Below are positions 61,282 through 64,000 of a DNA stretch of 64,000 nucleotides, in pieces. Location of the stretch: positions 3,592,372 to 3,656,371 of the forward strand of contig NZ_CP116398.1 of NCBI RefSeq assembly GCF_029643245.1, in the 5' to 3' direction. Both the position numbers and the translations under genes were made by a program. The notes beneath the pieces were generated by a model, which was not told where the DNA came from, did no database searches, and saw only the letters and a list, made by a program, of their open reading frames with translations. Origin of the DNA: Methylomonas sp. EFPC3. GTDB lineage: Bacteria; Pseudomonadota; Gammaproteobacteria; Methylococcales; Methylomonadaceae. The first letter of the stretch is position 1; each line of letters begins with the position of its first letter.

Positions 61282-61982
61282 AACGCAACGTGCTGGTCAC
61301 CGGCGCCAGCTCCGGTATCGGCCGGGCGATAGCCCGGCGTTTGTTGGCCCAGGGCCATCGCGTGGTCGGCGTGTCGCGCGATGGCCGGCGATTCCAGACC
61401 GAGCATCCCGGTTTTGCCGCGGTGGAGATGGATTTGGCCGAACTGGAACGCTTACCGGCCGCCGCTAGACAAATACAGCAACTGGCGCCGGAACTGGATA
61501 CGGCGGTGTTTGCCGCCGGCTACGGCCAGTTCGGCGGCTTGGAGCAATTTTCCGCGGCGCAGATCGAACGGCTGATGACGGTCAACTTTACCGCCCAAGC
61601 CTGTCTGACCCGTTTGTTGCTACCCAAGCTGAAGCAGCGTCCCTTCGCCAATTTGGTTTACATCGGTTCCGAAGCCGCGTTGAAAGGCAGCCGTAACGGC
61701 AGCATTTATTGCGCGAGCAAATTCGCCGTACGCGGTTTCAGCCAGGCTTTGCGCGACGAATGCGGTAAAAGCCCGGTGCGGGTCTCGCTGGTCAACCCCG
61801 GCATGGTCGATACCGAATTTTTCGAGTCGTTGGGATTTATGCCCGGCAAGCAGGCCGGCCAAGCGTTGCACGTCGACGACGTGGTCGATGCGGTAATGTA
61901 TATTTTGCAGGCCGGACCGCACTGCGTGATCGACGAAATCAATCTTAATCCTGCCAGTAAAGTCATCGAATTCAAGAAATAA
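61269..61982 (+). CDS. SDR family oxidoreductase
   Basis: A 237-aa classical short-chain dehydrogenase: cofactor motif VTGASSGIGRAIARRL, VFAAGYGQFGG, catalytic IGSEAALKGSRNGSIYCASK (Ser, Tyr-x-x-x-Lys) and VNPGMVDTEF. The substrate is unknown. Its start lies inside the spl-like gene and its stop is two bases before the K+ channel gene, so the four genes from 60289 form one operon. Confidence 0.9.
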   Translation: MHAVKRNVLVTGASSGIGRAIARRLLAQGHRVVGVSRDGRRFQTEHPGFAAVEMDLAELERLPAAARQIQQLAPELDTAVFAAGYGQFGGLEQFSAAQIERLMTVNFTAQACLTRLLLPKLKQRPFANLVYIGSEAALKGSRNGSIYCASKFAVRGFSQALRDECGKSPVRVSLVNPGMVDTEFFESLGFMPGKQAGQALHVDDVVDAVMYILQAGPHCVIDEINLNPASKVIEFKK

Positions 61983-61984
61983 GC

Positions 61985-63586
61985 ATGTTCGCCAAACTCG
62001 TCGTTTATTGCGCGTACTACCTGAAAGCGGCGCACTGGTACAAGTGCAGCAAGGCGTTCTTTTTCGATTTGCTGGAAAATCGGCAAAGCCGGCGCAAAAA
62101 GTATTTCGATGCGACGATGATCCTGTTGCTGGTGTCGAGCGTGATCTTTTTGATCTACGACATCGAGCACACCGACAGCAAGATGGGCGGTTATTTCGAG
62201 CTGGCGATTCTGATGGTGTTCATCGTCGAATATCTGCTCAGGGGCTGGATTTATTCCGACACCTACAAAATCGTGATCGAAGAATACGAAAAAGCCCTGT
62301 ACCTGAATCTGCCGTTCAAGCTGTCAGGGATCTACAAAAAACTGGTCGCCAAGGATCTGGAATACGTTACCTCGGTGTTTGCCGTGATCGACGTACTGGC
62401 AATTCTACCCAGTTACCGGCCGTTGGACATTTTGCGGATTTTCATTATTTTCCGCTTATTCAAGCTGTTCCGATACTCGGATAGCGCCAAGTTGTTTGCC
62501 GACGCGCTGGCCAGCAAGCGTTTCGAATTGACCACACTGTTGATCTTTACCTGCTTTCTGGTCTTCATCGCCAGCGTGTCGATTTACATGTTCGAATACC
62601 AGAATAATGCCGGCGTCAACACCTTGTTCGATGCGTTTTATTGGACCGTCGTCACGCTGGCGACCGTCGGTTTCGGCGATATTACCCCGCAGACTACCGG
62701 CGGGCGGTGGGTGACGATTTTTCTGATTCTGGCCAGTCTGGGCGTGTTGTCGTTCTTTACCTCGATTCTGATTGCCGCCTTCAGCGAAAAAATGCTGTCG
62801 GTTCGGGAAAGCCGCACCTACGCCGAGTTGGCGCATTACGATAACTTCATCATTATTTGCGGTTTCGGTCGGGTGGGGCAGGAAATCGCCCGCCATTTGC
62901 ACGAAGAACAAAAGAAATTCGTCATCATCGACAAATCGCCGTTCAAGGTGCAGGCCGCAAAATCGCGCGGGTATTTAGCCATCGAAAACGATGCCAGCAA
63001 TAACGAGGTATTACTGAATGCCGGCATTTGTCACGGGGCGACGGCGATTTTGTGCATTACCGGCGACGATGTGGTCAACGTCTACATCACGCTGACCAGC
63101 CGGCATTTGAATAAGGAGTTGCGCATCATTTCCCGCGCCAACCGCCACGATAACGTTAACAAGTTGTATCAGGCCGGCGCCAACCAGGTGATCCGGCCGT
63201 TCGAAATCGCCGGGATGTTGGCTGCGGAGTTCGTCGGCCAGCCGGTGGCCTTCGAAGCGATTTCCGGCATTCTGCAAAGCCAGAGCGACATTGTGATGGA
63301 GTCGGTGTTGGTTAGCGAGAAATCGCCGTTGGAGGACCAAAATATCGGCCAGCTCGATCTGGAGCAGCGTAAATTAACTTTGCTCGGCGTGATCAGCGCT
63401 AATCCGATTCATTTGAAACACAAGAACAAGTACCCGGTGAACCAGCAGCATTTTTATTTCAATCCGGCCCGTCAGTTCATTTTGCGTCGCGGCGACATCC
63501 TGGTGCTGTTGGGACGTAAGTACGGCATCGACCACTTTCGCGATCAGGTCGAGCAGCGCCGCCTGTTTGCCAGGAAGTCGATATGA
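61985..63586 (+). CDS. Six-helix potassium channel with RCK (TrkA-N/C) domain
   Basis: A 533-aa voltage-gated-like K+ channel. The N-terminal region has about six helices, and the pore ends in the selectivity filter TLATVGFGDITP (about residues 227-238). A cytosolic RCK domain (from about residue 285) has the Rossmann motif IICGFGRVGQEIARHLHEEQ and a TrkA-C-like C-terminus. Four Arg/Lys residues in helix 4 are less regular than in eukaryotic voltage sensors. The stop overlaps the next RCK gene as ATGA. Confidence 0.9.
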   Translation: MFAKLVVYCAYYLKAAHWYKCSKAFFFDLLENRQSRRKKYFDATMILLLVSSVIFLIYDIEHTDSKMGGYFELAILMVFIVEYLLRGWIYSDTYKIVIEEYEKALYLNLPFKLSGIYKKLVAKDLEYVTSVFAVIDVLAILPSYRPLDILRIFIIFRLFKLFRYSDSAKLFADALASKRFELTTLLIFTCFLVFIASVSIYMFEYQNNAGVNTLFDAFYWTVVTLATVGFGDITPQTTGGRWVTIFLILASLGVLSFFTSILIAAFSEKMLSVRESRTYAELAHYDNFIIICGFGRVGQEIARHLHEEQKKFVIIDKSPFKVQAAKSRGYLAIENDASNNEVLLNAGICHGATAILCITGDDVVNVYITLTSRHLNKELRIISRANRHDNVNKLYQAGANQVIRPFEIAGMLAAEFVGQPVAFEAISGILQSQSDIVMESVLVSEKSPLEDQNIGQLDLEQRKLTLLGVISANPIHLKHKNKYPVNQQHFYFNPARQFILRRGDILVLLGRKYGIDHFRDQVEQRRLFARKSI

Positions 63587-64000
63587 AACAGATCGCCGTG
63601 TTCGGCTATAACCGGCTGTCGTTCGAGGCCATCAGCCGCTTGGATAAGGAGTTTTACCGGATCGTGGTGATCGACCACGACCCGGTCAAAGCCGCCTTGG
63701 CGCGGGAAAACGGCTTCGAGACCGCCAACATCGATTTCCGTAGCGACGACGATTTACGGCTGGCCGGCGTCGGCGGCCACATCGATACATTGTTCTGCTT
63801 TTTTGATACCGATTCGGAAAACGTGTTCCTGACCCTGTCGGCGCGGGCGCTGGACCCGAATCTGAACATCGTCGCCATCGTCGATAGCCCGGAATCGGCC
63901 GAGAAGCTGATTGCGGCCGGCGCCAATAAAATTATCGACCCTTATGAAATCTGCGGCCGCAAGATTCACGACATGTTGAAAAGGCCGGATATCACCGAAA
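63583..64000 (+). CDS. Second RCK (TrkA-N) protein, cut by the window edge
   Basis: At least 139 residues of a soluble NAD-binding protein with a degenerate Rossmann start IAVFGYNRLSFEAI (the usual GxGxxG is altered), IVVIDHDPVKAALARENGFE and the following TLFCFFDTDSENVFLTL, typical of RCK domains in K+ channels. It overlaps the preceding channel gene by four bases and probably joins its gating ring. The remaining C-terminus is outside the window. Confidence 0.85.
   Translation, partial: MKQIAVFGYNRLSFEAISRLDKEFYRIVVIDHDPVKAALARENGFETANIDFRSDDDLRLAGVGGHIDTLFCFFDTDSENVFLTLSARALDPNLNIVAIVDSPESAEKLIAAGANKIIDPYEICGRKIHDMLKRPDITE

Overview
The window looks like the chromosome of a moderately GC-rich gammaproteobacterium. 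Gene content and order are typical of the class: bamD-rluD-pgeF, holC-pepA with divergent lptF-lptG, pcnB-folK-panB-panC-panD, and yggX-mutY. Four secreted proteins carry C-terminal VPLPA-type (PEP-CTERM-like) sorting signals, and the overall style suggests a Methylomonas-like methanotroph. That genus placement is an inference; no methane-oxidation gene is present here. There is no rRNA, prophage, CRISPR array or complete insertion sequence. One tRNA gene is present, tRNA-Pro(CGG).

Layout. 1-3.3 kb: bamD (cut by the window edge), rluD, pgeF and a ZIP metal transporter. 3.3-8.5 kb: Uma2 protein, a membrane-anchored AraC regulator, a tight SDR/DUF2269/DUF4166 operon headed by a possible 29-codon leader ORF, and a VPLPA-CTERM protein. 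8.5-11.2 kb: rlpA, type II NADH dehydrogenase and a YcxB-like protein. 11.2-12.2 kb: an AT-richer PIN-domain gene and a highly structured intergenic repeat that abuts the 3' end of holC. 12.2-17.7 kb: holC, pepA, lptF, lptG and small secreted or membrane proteins. 17.8-22.4 kb: pcnB, apparently starting at AUU, followed by folK and the pantothenate genes, then fliW. 22.7-29.9 kb: a VPLPA-CTERM protein, a 721-aa zeta-toxin-like kinase with a Fic-like N-terminal region, a chemoreceptor, a periplasmic glutathione peroxidase, and a divergent MerR/tpm pair with a 19-bp promoter spacer. 30-34.7 kb: tRNA-Pro, a VPLPA-CTERM protein, secreted PI-PLC, lpdA and a frame-disrupted gene. 34.7-42.2 kb: truncated globin, yggX, frameshifted mutY, murI, and many small genes including metallopeptidase, CBS, LOG and YebC/YeeN proteins. 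42.4-46.2 kb: a Cys-containing mini-protein, GH17 glucanase and a LytS/LytTR two-component pair. 46.4-52.7 kb: acetyltransferase, two monooxygenase-like proteins, a divergent GST/TetR pair with visible operators, a flippase, HDOD, DUF1289 and ribF. 53-59.4 kb: an unknown 205-aa protein, then a [NiFe] hydrogenase operon (small subunit, large subunit, maturation protease) coupled to a PAS-GGDEF-EAL protein. 59.4-64 kb: a small membrane protein paralogous to one at 38 kb, a spore-photoproduct-lyase-like radical SAM protein, an SDR, a K+ channel with an RCK domain, and a second RCK protein cut by the window edge.

The most interesting items are the hydrogenase operon, whose small subunit has Glu where the second proximal-cluster Cys is expected and whose last gene is a c-di-GMP enzyme; the AUU start of pcnB; the Fic-like/zeta-kinase protein; the structured repeat at 11.8-12.2 kb; and two genes broken at homopolymer runs only 2 kb apart, which may be real mutations, recoding or sequencing errors.
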